DNA of 21,949 nucleotides from positions 24,016-45,964 of the forward strand of contig RDEW01000133.1 in assembly GCA_011109175.1 (NCBI GenBank), given 5' to 3'. The position numbers and the translations under genes were made by a program. The notes beneath the pieces were generated by a model. The model saw only the letters and a list, made by a program, of their open reading frames with translations. It ran no database searches and was not told the DNA's origin. Shown piece by piece: positions 1 through 9,290 of this stretch (position 1 is its first letter; each line of letters begins with the position of its first letter). Source of the stretch: Dicyema japonicum (lineage: Eukaryota; Dicyemida; Rhombozoa; Dicyemidae).

Positions 1-254
1 AAATAGCGGATGTTGTTTCCACGGATTGAGAGAGTGTCTAATTGCACCGTGTCCCCACCTTTCGTGGTCATTTTTACGTTCTTTAGGTGAGTATTCATGC
101 TGTTATCAACACCTTATAAATTTAAATATAGTTATGCCTGTTATCGTTCCATGGACTTGACTACAGTTTTTTAATTCGATTGTCACTGTCTCATGACTTA
201 ATTTCATAAGAAAACTATGAATTATATAAATTTATATAACCTCACGAGTTTCAT
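1..254 (-). CDS. SNRPD1: Small nuclear ribonucleoprotein SmD1, 5' part (runs off the window)
   Basis: SmD1 is one of seven Sm proteins that form the ring on U1, U2, U4 and U5 snRNAs in the spliceosome. The start is the ATG at 254-252. Exon 1 (241-254) gives MKLV and exon 2 (138-214) gives [16 protein letters not shown], then HGTITG. Exon 3 (1-112) gives [14 protein letters not shown], then [18 protein letters not shown], where it meets the window edge. These are the Sm1 and Sm2 motifs in SmD1 order, close to the animal proteins. Two introns must be removed: 215-240 (26 nt, GT-AG) and 113-137 (25 nt, which reads best as GC-AG). Codon 5, split by intron 1, becomes Ser where other SmD1 proteins have Arg. 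The basic RG-rich tail would lie off the window. Identity is near certain; only the exact junctions are inferred. Confidence 0.93.
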
Positions 255-429
255 CACCACACAAAAAAATTTAAATTTATATTTTAAATATATTTTAATG
301 TTATTTATTGCTTTAAATTAAATTACAATTAATTTTTTTGGTGAGGTGGTGACTTGCCTCGTTTCTTAATTGGATCGCAATTGAGAAAAATGTCTAAAGG
401 CAAGGGATACAAAGGGATGCATCTCGTCT

Positions 430-1625
430 AAAGGTCTTTACGTTCAATGCTAGAGGCTTATCTACGACCTGGTCTAGGAAGATTCCCTGTGGCGACCTGG
501 AGATACGACTTATCTATTGGGTGCCTACAAGAGACGAGAGTTACTTGTAGCCTTGATGAGAAATATGGCGAATATCGAATTATATGTCAACTGAGCGACT
601 CAAAATATTATGGATTTGGATTTGTTATCCACTCAAAGTTAACAAGTGCAGTCCACCGTATATGGATGTGAATGACAGGATTTGTGTTATGCAAATCCGT
701 CTATACGACTTACCTCTTTCGAAGAGCTTTCTGACAATTGTAAATGTCTATGCACCACATATCTCGTTAGAAGACGCCTGGAAACGCACAAAGGACACCA
801 TCAACGAAGCTGCTGAAGCATGTCTTGGCAAAAGGGAGAATAGTAAAATGCACCTAAAGGCTATTCATCCAGATGTTCCTGAGCTTGCGAAAAGTTTGAA
901 AGAAATAAACATGAGAAAATCAAATATCTTAACAATGAAATAAAGGCCAGGGCAAAAGGCAACGTCTCAGAAGAAAAATAAAATGTCTGAACAAGAAACT
1001 TTTCCTAGAAGAAATAGCTTCCTTTATAGAAGAGGTAAACAAAGTGAAAGACAACGCACAGGTGTACGTCGCTGCCCGTTTGCTGCGGCAAACAAACAGA
1101 AGTCCGAAATCGACTAACCATAAAAGACGAGAATGGTAAGCTGATACTGAACACCAAAGAACAAACTGAATCCATCGCGACTCACTTTGAGAAGCTTTTC
1201 AACATCAAAACCATAAAAATGCACCAATTTGATGGAAGACCCCTGGAGATACCAATCATGGCCGAGGAAATCAAAACGGCCTGTCGAAAACTCAAGAATA
1301 ACAGAAGACCCGGACCAGATTCGATAAACCCAGAATTACTGAAATACGGCCCTGACCCCCTTTTTGAAAAAATCAATACACTACTAAATGAAATGTTTTT
1401 AACTAATTCAACTCTACCTCTTGGTACGGGACTACTAATCCCCATACAAAAATCAACAAAACCAGAGGACCGCTCGAAAATTTGCGACCCATCATACTAC
1501 TAAATTCATTACGCAAAGTTTTGGCAGGCATGCCCAATCTCACTGTAAATTGACAAACCATGATTGGATTCAATTTTATCACCGAGTCGGAACAGCAGTT
1601 AAAAATATTGAAAGGACCAGAAGAA
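430..1625 (+). mobile_element. Decayed RTE-like non-LTR retrotransposon (endonuclease and start of RT)
   Basis: The region around 430-500 reads KVFTFNARGLSTTW, the start of an AP-like endonuclease. CLQETRV follows after a frameshift near 525 (the conserved LQET active-site motif), and TIVNVYAPH appears near 740. The middle of the endonuclease is missing, because the frame passes directly to AWKRTKDTINEAAEACLGK (about 777-830), a linker typical of RTE-type elements. At 1255-1500 the RT fingers are visible (KNNRRPGPDSINPELLKYGP), followed after a frameshift by LRPIILLNSLRKVLA (about 1485-1530). The catalytic palm is absent; the element ends near 1625. It has many frameshifts and stops, so it is dead. 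The 5' end is unclear and may reach back to about 350. The clade is inferred from motif spacing only. Confidence 0.75.
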
Positions 1626-1913
1626 AGTAATAACATAGTTTAAAAAGAAGTCATCATTCAATGATCTTATAAAGTATAAGGAATCTATATGTTTAGTCTT
1701 AATTCGACGCAAAATATTTTTGATTTGTAATAAATAACGTTTTATGTCGAAAACAAACATTTTATAGTTACTTGATGAATGCGAATTCTCTGAATTTACC
1801 TTATCTGCATACTCATTTGCACACAACCCATTAAATCAAACTTGGTTAATATTTTGATTAAAAATATTTGTAAAATAATATATTAGTCTGTTATGGAAAA
1901 TGATTTTTGATTA

Positions 1914-2764
1914 CTAAACTCCAATTCGGAAGAAATGGTTCATCAAGAGATCTGCCTTTAATTGCTATTATTTCATCCAATTCCCTACAGTGGGGACATT
2001 CCTCATAAAAAGAAGTAGTCGAGGACTCCTAAGGATAAACAGTTTACATTGGTAACCAGATTGTGGGAGATACTCTGATGCTGATTTAAGTATAGCATTC
2101 AATATGGAATCATTCCTTTTAGTGATTATCTAAAACTGAAATAAGGCAAAATTACAGGAGAGAGATTGTAAATAAACATTTTGAGTTTAATTAACTGTTC
2201 TATAAATATTTTGGAGACCTCTTGGGGGACCTTTCTTGATTTGTGGAATTTGTCTGTTGAATATTCATGTTAATAAAATTATTGGATTTGTGAATATTCT
2301 CTTATTAATCTACAAATAAGCAAAATATTAGCATTATAGGAGATATTTATTATTTTTATGTTTGTACAATGTTCTTCCTCAGTGCTATCCCAAGTGGTCT
2401 CTGTGCCATTTGAAGAGATCAAACATAATGGGTCTGTAATCTGTGATTATCATAATACAAACCTCAACGTAGTGAATATATCTTTTGGCATATTTAATGA
2501 GCATCCCAGAAGGACTGGAGACTCCATATTTATGACATGTCTGTTCGAAAAAGTGTGAATACTTAACTTGTACTAATAAAGTTAAATACTTTTCAAATAT
2601 TCACTATCTTCTTTACTCACACATTTCAGCAATGTACAGCACTCTGTTTACTCCATAACCCTATATTACACTTACCAATTACATTTTCTGTTATTTTAGC
2701 CCACTTTTTTGTATACTCATATAATGATTTATTATCAATGCATCCTAGTTTTACTTCTTTTCAT
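1914..2764 (-). CDS. Gene A, copy 1: unrecognised protein of about 220 aa with six short introns
   Basis: I do not recognise this protein. It starts at ATG 2764. Introns are 2651-2675 (25 nt, donor GTAAGT), 2567-2589 (23), 2441-2462 (22), 2310-2367 (58), 2116-2136 (21) and 1965-1988 (24), and the TAG stop is at 1914-1916. Successive exons read LGCIDNKSLYEYT, NRVLYIAE, KYSHFFEQTCHKYGV, GMLIKYAKRYIHYVE, ITDP then DLFKWHRDHL, then an Asn/Gln-rich stretch leading to a hydrophobic segment CLFTISLLYFALFQ, then NDSILNAILKSASEYLPQ and a Cys-containing piece CNCLSLGVLDYFFYEECPT. Copy 1 has small frameshifts against the consensus: an extra A after the ATG, a missing G near 2430 and an extra A near 2628. 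An alternative last exon could lie downstream: skipping 1888-1914 as a 27-nt intron is possible, and a minus-strand open stretch runs 1826-1599. The 1626-1913 stretch is otherwise empty. Confidence 0.62.
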
Positions 2765-2859
2765 GTTACTATGACAATATTTTTTAAATATATTTTCACT
2801 CAAGCAATTAATACGTAATAACAGATTATTTGGATTTTTCTATACGTACTATTCCCTCC

Positions 2860-3057
2860 TCTTCTGAAATTGCCTCCAGTTTCCCTCTATGATAGACTCG
2901 AGTGTTCTGAGGTAATTTCTTTATCTGTATATTTTCCCAGTAACTTTAATGCTTATGACTGGATCTCTTGAATTTTTATTAGGTTCGTTGCTGCCAGGTT
3001 AGATCCCCACGCAGCACATGCATAGCCTATTGTTGGCTCGATATACTGCTTGTAGAG
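2860..3057 (-). mobile_element. Jockey-like RT remnant, 3' half, split off by the hAT insertion
   Basis: Read on the minus strand from 3057 this gives LYKQYIEPTIGYACAAWGS, the thumb-side motif of Jockey/CR1-type RTs (YNSxIxPxxxYACxxW), then NLIKIQEIQS, a stop and a decayed tail. It continues directly from the 5270-5705 remnant once the transposon and one target-site copy are removed. Gene A begins about 100 bp further on. Confidence 0.8.
3050..3057. repeat. Target-site duplication, left (TTGTAGAG)
   Basis: The 8-bp sequence TTGTAGAG sits immediately left of the transposon end CAGAGGTTGTCAAA and is repeated at 5270-5277. Eight bases is the standard hAT duplication length. Confidence 0.93.
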
Positions 3058-3079
3058 CAGAGGTTGTCAAACGGTTTGC

Positions 3080-3102
3080 CGCGGCACACTAAGTGTGCCG
3101 CG
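3080..3102. promoter_or_regulatory. Terminal palindrome of the hAT element
   Basis: CGCGGCACAC, a 3-nt loop TAA, then GTGTGCCGCG: perfect 10-bp arms only 22 bp inside the left end. GTGTGCCGC recurs at 3115-3123, and related copies lie at the right end (about 5210-5250). These are likely transposase-binding subterminal repeats (inference). In copy 2 the arms are 14032-14041 and 14045-14054. Confidence 0.7.
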
Positions 3103-3268
3103 AGACAATTTCTAGTGTGCCGCCTGCCAAATACAAATTTGAATAAATTTATATACATTTTTTGACCTAATTAATTTAAAAAGATAAATAAATTAAAATA
3201 ATCATTTTTTATTATATATTAAATGACATTTACATTGGTTAACCATTATTTAATAATTTTTTAATAAC

Positions 3269-5108
3269 GTGCGCATCAACGTGGTTATGGGTAAATCAGT
3301 TCGTCGTTCTTATAAAGATTCTTATTTGTCTTTTGGATTTATATGCATAGATAAAAATAAACTACCTCAATGTCTAATTTGCATGAAAGTCTTGGCAAAT
3401 GATGCTATGGTTCCTAGCAAACTAAAGAGACATTTACTTCCTAGCATCCGGACTATTCCGAAAAATCTGTGGATTATTTTATCCATTTGAAAAAACAACA
3501 CAAGTATTATTTAGTTTTTACTATGAATCGTAGATCTAGTCAAATATTTAGTTTTTACTATGAATCGTAGATCTAGTCAGTGAAACTTTTGTAAACACAA
3601 AGGAATCATTGAAATGTTCATACCTGATCTCAGAATTGATAGCAAAACAACTAAAACCTCAAACTATTGGCGAAACTTGATAATCCCTGCTTGTCGTATT
3701 ATTGCTCGGACAATGTTTGGTCATAAATATGAACAAAAAATAATGAAGATACCTTTGTCAGATAACACTGTTTCTCGTCGGATAATATTGAAAATACTGT
3801 CTCATTTTCGATTAAAGAAACTCGGTTTTCATTACAACTTGATGAATCCACGGATATTTCGGGAATGTCACATTTGTTGGCATATATACGATTTGTTTAT
3901 TTTGGGAAAATTACAGAACAATTCTTGTTTTGTAAGCCTCTTTTAACTACTACTCGAGCAATTAACATGTTCACGATATTAAACTATTATTTCAATATCA
4001 ATAATATTTCATTTGCAAATTGTATTGGTGTATGTACAGATGGAGCCCCGTCAATGTCTGGTCGTATTAATGGACTTGTTTCATTAGTAAAATCTAAAAA
4101 TAATGAGATAATATCAACACATTGTTTTTTGCATCGAGAAGTATTGGTTGTAAAAACATTACCTATGAATTTGAAATCTGTCTTGGATGATATTATCCGA
4201 ATGATTAATAATATAAAAAGTCGACCCAAAAAGTCTCGAATTTTTACTACTATTTGCGATGAAATGGGGGCAAACTTTACAAATTTGTTACTTCATACCG
4301 AAATTCGATGGCTATTAAGGGGTAAAGCATTAACGAGGGTTTTTGAATTAAAGGACGAAATGTGTGAGTTTTTTAAATTGGAAGGGCATTCTGAATTTGT
4401 TGAAAAAATTCAGAATCCAATGTGGTCTATAAACTTGCGTATTTATCTGACATTTTACAAATATTAAACGAGGTTAATGCTAGTATGCAAGGAGGTTCTG
4501 AGACTATTTTATCGTCGACGGACAAATTAAATTCTTTGAAAATGAAAATCAGTTTTTGGAGAAAAAGGGTTTAGATGGCGATTATACTATGTTTCCTAAT
4601 ACGAATGGTTTATTTTATATTTTAATTATAATAAGGATATAATGGTGAATCGATACAGGGACTGATTAATGAACATTTAATAATTTTGGAAAACAAAATG
4701 GATGCTTATTTTCCAGACTTAGAAATTGAAAAATTCGATTGGGTTATTATTTTTTAAATATTTTTAGATACGAAATCCTTTTCTTGTGTCAGAATCAAAC
4801 ACTTATCTGTTAAAGAAAATGAAGAACTTATTGCACTGTTTAATGATCGATCCTTAAAATTAATGATGACGGAGTTAGACATATGAGAATTCTGGATATA
4901 TATTCGAAACATATATCCCAGTTTATCAAAACAAGCACTGACCATAATTTTACAGTTCTCAACGACCTATTTATGCGAAACAGGTTTTTCTACGCTGCAT
5001 AATATGAAATATAACAAACGTGAAAGTTTGAGAAACATTGATGCTGAAATGCGGGTGGCTTTGTCAACCATTCGACTTGATATTGATGATATATATAAAA
5101 AACAATAA
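3269..5108 (+). pseudogene. hAT transposase (ZBED5/SCAND3-like), copy 1, broken
   Basis: The domains are in the usual order. A BED-like finger (PQCLIC ... SKLKRH) is at about 3366-3432. The catalytic DESTD motif is at 3841-3855, in a frame that continues MSHLLAYIRFVYFGKITEQF. CTDGAPSMSGR (second catalytic Asp) is at about 4033-4065, HCFLHRE near 4120 and IRWL near 4305. A C-terminal hATC dimerisation region (FWIYIRNIYPSLSKQA, then TTYLCETGFSTLHNMKYN) is at about 4890-5020. Breaks include stops after the finger near 3490, a frameshift near 3780-3790, a frameshift at about 4428 and a TGA in place of Gly at 4882-4884. It cannot encode an active transposase as written. Confidence 0.88.
3508..3579. 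repeat. 37-bp tandem duplication inside hAT copy 1
   Basis: The segment containing TTTTTACTATGAATCGTAGA occurs twice back to back (3508-3544 and 3545-3579). Copy 2 has it once, near 14427-14463. It is a private change in copy 1 or an assembly slip. Confidence 0.85.
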
Positions 5109-5269
5109 TAATTAAGATTTTATTTTTATTATTAATAAAAATTTGGGCATTAAATTACCAATTTTTGTATTTAGTTTTACACATCTTAAAAATTTAATTT
5201 TTTAATGTGTGCCGTGGATTATTTTTTTACGATTAGTGTGCCGCGGGAATTATTTTTTGAAAAGCTCTG

Positions 5270-5277
5270 TTGTAGAG
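5270..5277. repeat. Target-site duplication, right (TTGTAGAG)
   Basis: This is an exact copy of 3050-3057, directly after the hAT right end GAAAAGCTCTG. Confidence 0.93.
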
Positions 5278-5705
5278 GGTCCCGACACCTGGCGAATAAA
5301 TTCCTCCACAGTTCCAAAGGAAGGCTTTTACAAAATTGATCTTCTTTGGAAAGGTTGATATGGTGGATTCCACATGGGCTGAGAAGCAGAGGAAAGTATC
5401 AAAAGTTACTCCCAGTATCTTCTTTCTTTGTGGTATAGGCACTCCATTTAACGTGACATCAATTGTTTGTGTTCCCATCTTTCTATTCTTAGTGAATAGA
5501 GTGACTGCTGAATTTCCGTAACATGCATTTAATCTATTTTCGCACAACCATCCATATATGTTATTTAGTGTTCCTTGTAGTCTTTCTTTAGCATGACATT
5601 TACGTCCCTACTATGTCATCAGCATAGGAAAGTACATGTCATTATTGTTCATAGGAACGGGGAGATCATTCAGAAACAAATTAAAGAGGATTGGAGACAA
5701 AATGT
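5270..5705 (-). mobile_element. Jockey-like RT remnant, 5' half (palm and thumb)
   Basis: Read from 5705 downward on the minus strand: LSPILFNLFLNDLPVP (the RT motif after the conserved QG), then SYADDIVGT with the catalytic YADD at 5615-5626 after a frameshift, then LNNIYGWLCENRLNA, then KKILGVTFDTFLCFSAHV. It then runs into the hAT target site and continues at 3057. The 5' end is cut at about 5705. No endonuclease is attached here. Confidence 0.83.
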
Positions 5706-5735
5706 ATGATTAGAAAAACCCAAATAGTATAATAA

Positions 5736-7527
5736 TTATTTATTCCTTTTATTACTAAAATTATTAGGTTTCTCTTTAATATATGGAATTGTCGATGCAT
5801 TAGAGTACACATAAGTGTAATCATCAGTGTCTACAAATCATCATTGAGATACCATATATATATTTTTACTTCCAAAGACATCATCAAAGGCACCATATAC
5901 ATTATGCTTACTTTCATCTTCAGGAGGAGAATGACCTACATCCTCTTTACTTTTTTTATTGTCTTTTCCAAAGACATCATCAAAGGCACCATATACATTT
6001 TGCTTACTTTCATATTCCGTAGGAGAATAATGTACTTTTTTACTTTTCTTGTTGCTTTTAGAAATCAACACAGAGAGCTTGACTCACAACTCAAAACAAC
6101 CTTATCTTCCATTGAATTCAAATGAGTTTTTAGTCTTTCAATGTTTTTTTCATTTTTTGTAGTTGTTGTAATCAGTTCATTTATTTTCAATATATATTTG
6201 TTGAATATATCCTTTGAAATTAACAAAGTGTTAGATACTTGGAAATTTTGGGATTCCATTGTTTCCTTAATCTTCTTGACATCATTTACTAAGCTTTTTT
6301 GATCTTTTTTCAATTCCTCTTTAATTTTAGTGCTATTATTTTCAATTTCGGTTTTAATGATTTCAATCATTTTTTCATTATTCTATAAATTATTTTTTAA
6401 TTTAAATAATATTAAATTGTTTATAATACCGTTTCGATTGATGCGTCTGCACGTGTGTCAATGTTTTTGATTTTCTTCCTTAAAAGATCATCCTTTTTGC
6501 ATATCATTTCAGAAAGCGTATTTAAAGCGATTTTAGTTTTAGCTTTATCACGTGCTCTAACAATTATTTACAGGTTATAAACTTTGAACTCTCAATTTCC
6601 TGTAGTGACTTTCTGAGGGATCTGATCTCAGATCTTATTGCTGCATTTTCCTTATTTATAATTGAGCCCACCATCTCCCTTTCTGATATCTTAAATTTAT
6701 TAAAACTCATACTTCTATTTTTTCATCAATTCTCTGTATAACATTATAGATCTCTGACTTTATAAGTGCATGTATCACATCGAACAAGTGTGAATCTGGA
6801 TTAAACTCGGATTTTACTTCTTCAATTTGAAAATTAATTGTCGTAAAATAAATTAAAACTTTTTTTTTTTTCCTCAAATGAATTTAATTTTTTATTTAAA
6901 TTAGTTTCATTTTGGTCTAGTTGTTTTTTGAGGTCCTCGACTTGGTTGTCGAGAATATTAAGTAGATCCCTTGAATGCTCTTTCTGGAACTTTTTTAGAT
7001 TTTCTATCTTCAATTGACTGTTTTGTTGATTGCTCTTGAGTTCTTTAAGCAAATTTAAATTCTCATTTTCTCTAATTTTACGTGAAAATAAAACTTTTCC
7101 CTTATAAGCGATATTATGTTACCCAGTTCGTTGTCGTGAACTTGAATGGCTTCTCTCAAAGTCTTCATTGCACTCCAAATTTGTGTGTTCCTGTGGATTA
7201 CTCAATGAATGTACATTTTATTTTCTTTATCAATATTTATGGCATTATTGTTGTCAATATTTTGCAAATTCTCGCTAATGTTCTCAATCTTGTGGTTCTT
7301 TAATAAAAATATAATACGCACGTTTTTCGTGACAGCGTTCATTATTTTTTTGGTTTCTTCGTTTTATTTGCTGAAAATTCATAAAATTTATTTTCCAGGT
7401 CCTCGAATGAGTTTTTAAGTTCGATGGAATTATTGGTGAGTTTTTCTATTATATGTTTGTATTGGTCATTGGATCTGTTGTGATTACTTATTTACCTTAT
7501 TTGATTGTAATCTCTGGGATTATTCAT
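5736..7527 (-). CDS. Gene B, copy 1: coiled-coil protein of about 500 aa with ten short introns
   Basis: I do not recognise a family. It starts at ATG 7527 (MNNPRDYNQI) and stops at TAA 5738-5736. Introns are 7475-7495 (21 nt), 7298-7321 (24), 7191-7214 (24), 7072-7094 (23), 6820-6859 (40), 6690-6712 (23), 6557-6582 (26), 6383-6429 (47), 6078-6100 (23) and 5831-5852 (22). Removing them joins what look like separate fragments into one frame. The protein is Lys/Glu/Asn/Leu-rich with long heptad-like stretches (NLLKELKSNQQNSQLKIENL; DNQVEDLKKQLDQNETNLNK; VNDVKKIKETMES), so an extended coiled coil is expected. The C-terminus carries two copies of NVYGAFDDVFG and a Tyr/Thr-rich tail (TDDYTYVYSNAST). 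No signal peptide or membrane helix is seen. Copy 1 has a one-base loss near 7363 and a one-base phase change before the last intron. An AATAAA overlaps the final codons. Confidence 0.74.
5871..5996 (-). repeat. Two copies of a 32-residue repeat in gene B
   Basis: The stretch encoding VYGAFDDVFG occurs at 5967-5996 and 5871-5900, a 96-bp period. Each copy is preceded by KSK, an acidic/polar spacer and ESK. At nucleotide level the 30-bp cores are identical, so the duplication is recent or held constant. In copy 2 they are at 16861-16890 and 16766-16795; a one-base loss between them shifts the frame there. Confidence 0.85.
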
Positions 7528-8639
7528 TGCACTTTACTTTTAATTTATATTTTATATTAAATTCATGATTCATTTATTTTAGCATAACTACATTTACGGT
7601 TCACTTAACCAATTGTCATACTTGATGTTGGTTATTAAGACGACCGTCTCCTAATCATTGAGGATGTTATTGACGAATCTGAACTTATGGATCAGTGCTT
7701 TTAAATGTTTAATTTACTTTTGACAAGGTTGAGTTAATGTTCTAATAATTACCGAAATTCAATCGATTATTCAATTTCAAATCCATTTTAACAAATTTAA
7801 TGATTACGGCGTAGTGTTATGAGTGACCGACATAATTCAAATGCTTCCCTGGTAGAATCTCGCTGCTGTCTATTTTGCTAAAGATTTCATGTATTTACGA
7901 TGCTTCCGACTTGACGAGTGACGCCGCCATTAGTACCTCACTGCAATTGGGTTGTCTAAGGAAATCAAAAGAAAAGAAGTTAAGAACATCACTAATGTTT
8001 TTACCCCCATTTGCGATTAATTAGCATAACTGCTCTTTCGTTTTTAAATAAAGTGTGTGTCCTCCCAAATGAAGGTTTAGTAGTGGAAGCAATAATACGC
8101 CTCTACGAAAGGACTATTATTATAATTAGGGAAATAAAACTAATCACTCATTTATAAATTCAACTAACTACCAAGCATTCTTACTCATAGACGAAATTAC
8201 AACACTGAAGAAATGTAATCAAATCTCATCAAGAATTTATAAAAAAGATTGTTAGAGACTGGGACTGACGTTTCCAGAGATCCAAAAAGTTGATCCCAAG
8301 CGAAAGAAAAAACATAACCAAATATAATAATAATTAATACGATTAATCAGCCAGGATGCCGTAGTGTCATAAGTGTCATGCAAAGTCATGAAGGCATGCC
8401 GGTATCGAATTACGATGAGTTAATTGACTGTTCTTCACTAAAATTACGTTTTCCTGCCTATGCGATAAATATAATGGTTATTGTGAGTAAATAATTATAA
8501 TTCCACATAGAACAAAAACTAAAAACTTTAATATTTGTTAATGGATTAGTGAAACATTACTTATTTAATGGTTTGTTGTGAAATGGCTAATTTAAGTGAA
8601 TTTGTGTCACATTGTAGAACATTGACCTATTATAAAGTG
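7528..8639. other. Intergenic region between genes B and C, copy 1; no resolved gene
   Basis: About 1.1 kb with no long open frame, well conserved in copy 2 (18430-19549). Two weak exon candidates are visible. On the minus strand, ATG 7930 gives MAASLVKSEAS; removing 7878-7898 (21 nt, GT-AG) continues it to SSEILPGKHLN and a stop at 7817. On the plus strand near 8390-8470 a frame (best in copy 2) reads EACPVSNYDELIDCSSLKLR, followed by a GTGAGT donor. I could not join either to further exons. Gene B upstream sequences and probably its promoter also lie here. Confidence 0.4.
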
Positions 8640-9170
8640 GTAGTTCTGTTTTCGACAGGCAAATTAAACAAATAATAGTAGATGGCTCCGCAGTTCCTTT
8701 TCGTCAAGTGGGCACCCAAGAAAGTATGTCCGCTCCCTGGGTACGACAGTAATTCCAGGTAGTACCAAGTTGAAAGACTCGACACGTTGATAAAATCACT
8801 CTCCGAGTATGTGATACTTATTAGTTCCGATTTCTTTATATTTAACTCAAGTTCGAGGTTTCGTAGTGCTGGCACAGCATGTGACAAAACATCATGGACT
8901 TTTCTCCACGGTTCTCCAATTGTGGCGTCATCAAGATACCAGAGGATTAGTTGTGTGTTTATAGGCGGACAATTTCATCGATGGCCAGAGTAAAGAAAGG
9001 TGGACCAAGTGGGTCCCCTTGTTGGACTCCAGTCTCCGAACAGATAATACTGTCTCCGAAAACCAGTGAAGAATTGGTTCCGTAAGCGATGTAGACAAGT
9101 TGAATAAGTTCCTGGCTCACTTGCTTGTAGTTTCGAAAATTTGATCCCTTCTCAGTGAATTGAAGGCATT
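8640..9170 (-). mobile_element. RT remnant of a REL-endonuclease-type non-LTR element, copy 1
   Basis: Minus-strand reading, with frameshifts: NAFNSLRRDQIFETT (motif A region, ending near 9170), IQLVYIAYGTNSSLVFGD, ETGVQQGDPLGPPFFTLAID (motif B), then LILWYLDDATIGEP with the catalytic YLDD at 8921-8938, then HAVPALRNLELELNIKKSEL and ITVVPRERTYFLG. This is the RT of the family whose C-terminus carries a CCHC finger and a restriction-like endonuclease, represented separately at 10240-10860 and 11270-11890. It is truncated at both ends and dead. Confidence 0.82.
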
Positions 9171-9259
9171 GCAGATTTATGTAAATTTATTAGGGAAGCC
9201 ATTAATAAAATTCCAAGAAATGCTTGTTCGCAGTAAAAAATTCCAAGAAACCAATAAAT

Positions 9260-9269
9260 TATATAAATA
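9260..9269 (+). promoter_or_regulatory. Possible TATA box of gene C, copy 1
   Basis: TATATAAATA begins 31 bp before the ATG at 9291 and is conserved at 20166-20175 in copy 2. If used, the 5' leader would be only a few bases. The region is AT-rich, so chance occurrence is possible. An ATTTCAG at 9273-9279 could instead be a splice acceptor. Confidence 0.35.
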
Positions 9270-9290
9270 CCCAATTTCAGTAAAACTCAA

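Larger units (their letters stand above)
3058..5269 (+). mobile_element. hAT transposon (Charlie/ZBED-like), copy 1, 2212 bp
   Basis: The left end is CAGAGGTTGTCAAACGG. The right end, on the other strand, is CAGAGCTTTTCAAAAA. The termini share CAGAG and TCAAA, as in hAT-Charlie elements (CAGNGGTTCTCAAA). Both ends carry a subterminal GCGGCACACTAA motif. An exact 8-bp target duplication flanks it. Inside is a decayed ZBED/SCAND3-type transposase on the plus strand. It landed in the thumb region of a Jockey-like RT. It is 60 bp longer than copy 2, partly because of a 37-bp internal duplication. Confidence 0.93.

Noticed and set aside
2358-2558. Plus-strand open frame of 66 codons (also 13309-13512)
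   Set aside because: It lies antisense to gene A exons 3-4, whose minus-strand reading is supported by intron signals. The plus-strand frame changes sequence in its first third between copies.
5871-5996. CRISPR-like or minisatellite array
   Set aside because: Only two units, in a coding frame, in a eukaryotic context.
5844-6125. Plus-strand frame with Phe/Ile-rich sequence
   Set aside because: It is the reverse complement of gene B's Lys/Glu-rich exons; AT-rich coiled-coil genes commonly give such hydrophobic shadows.
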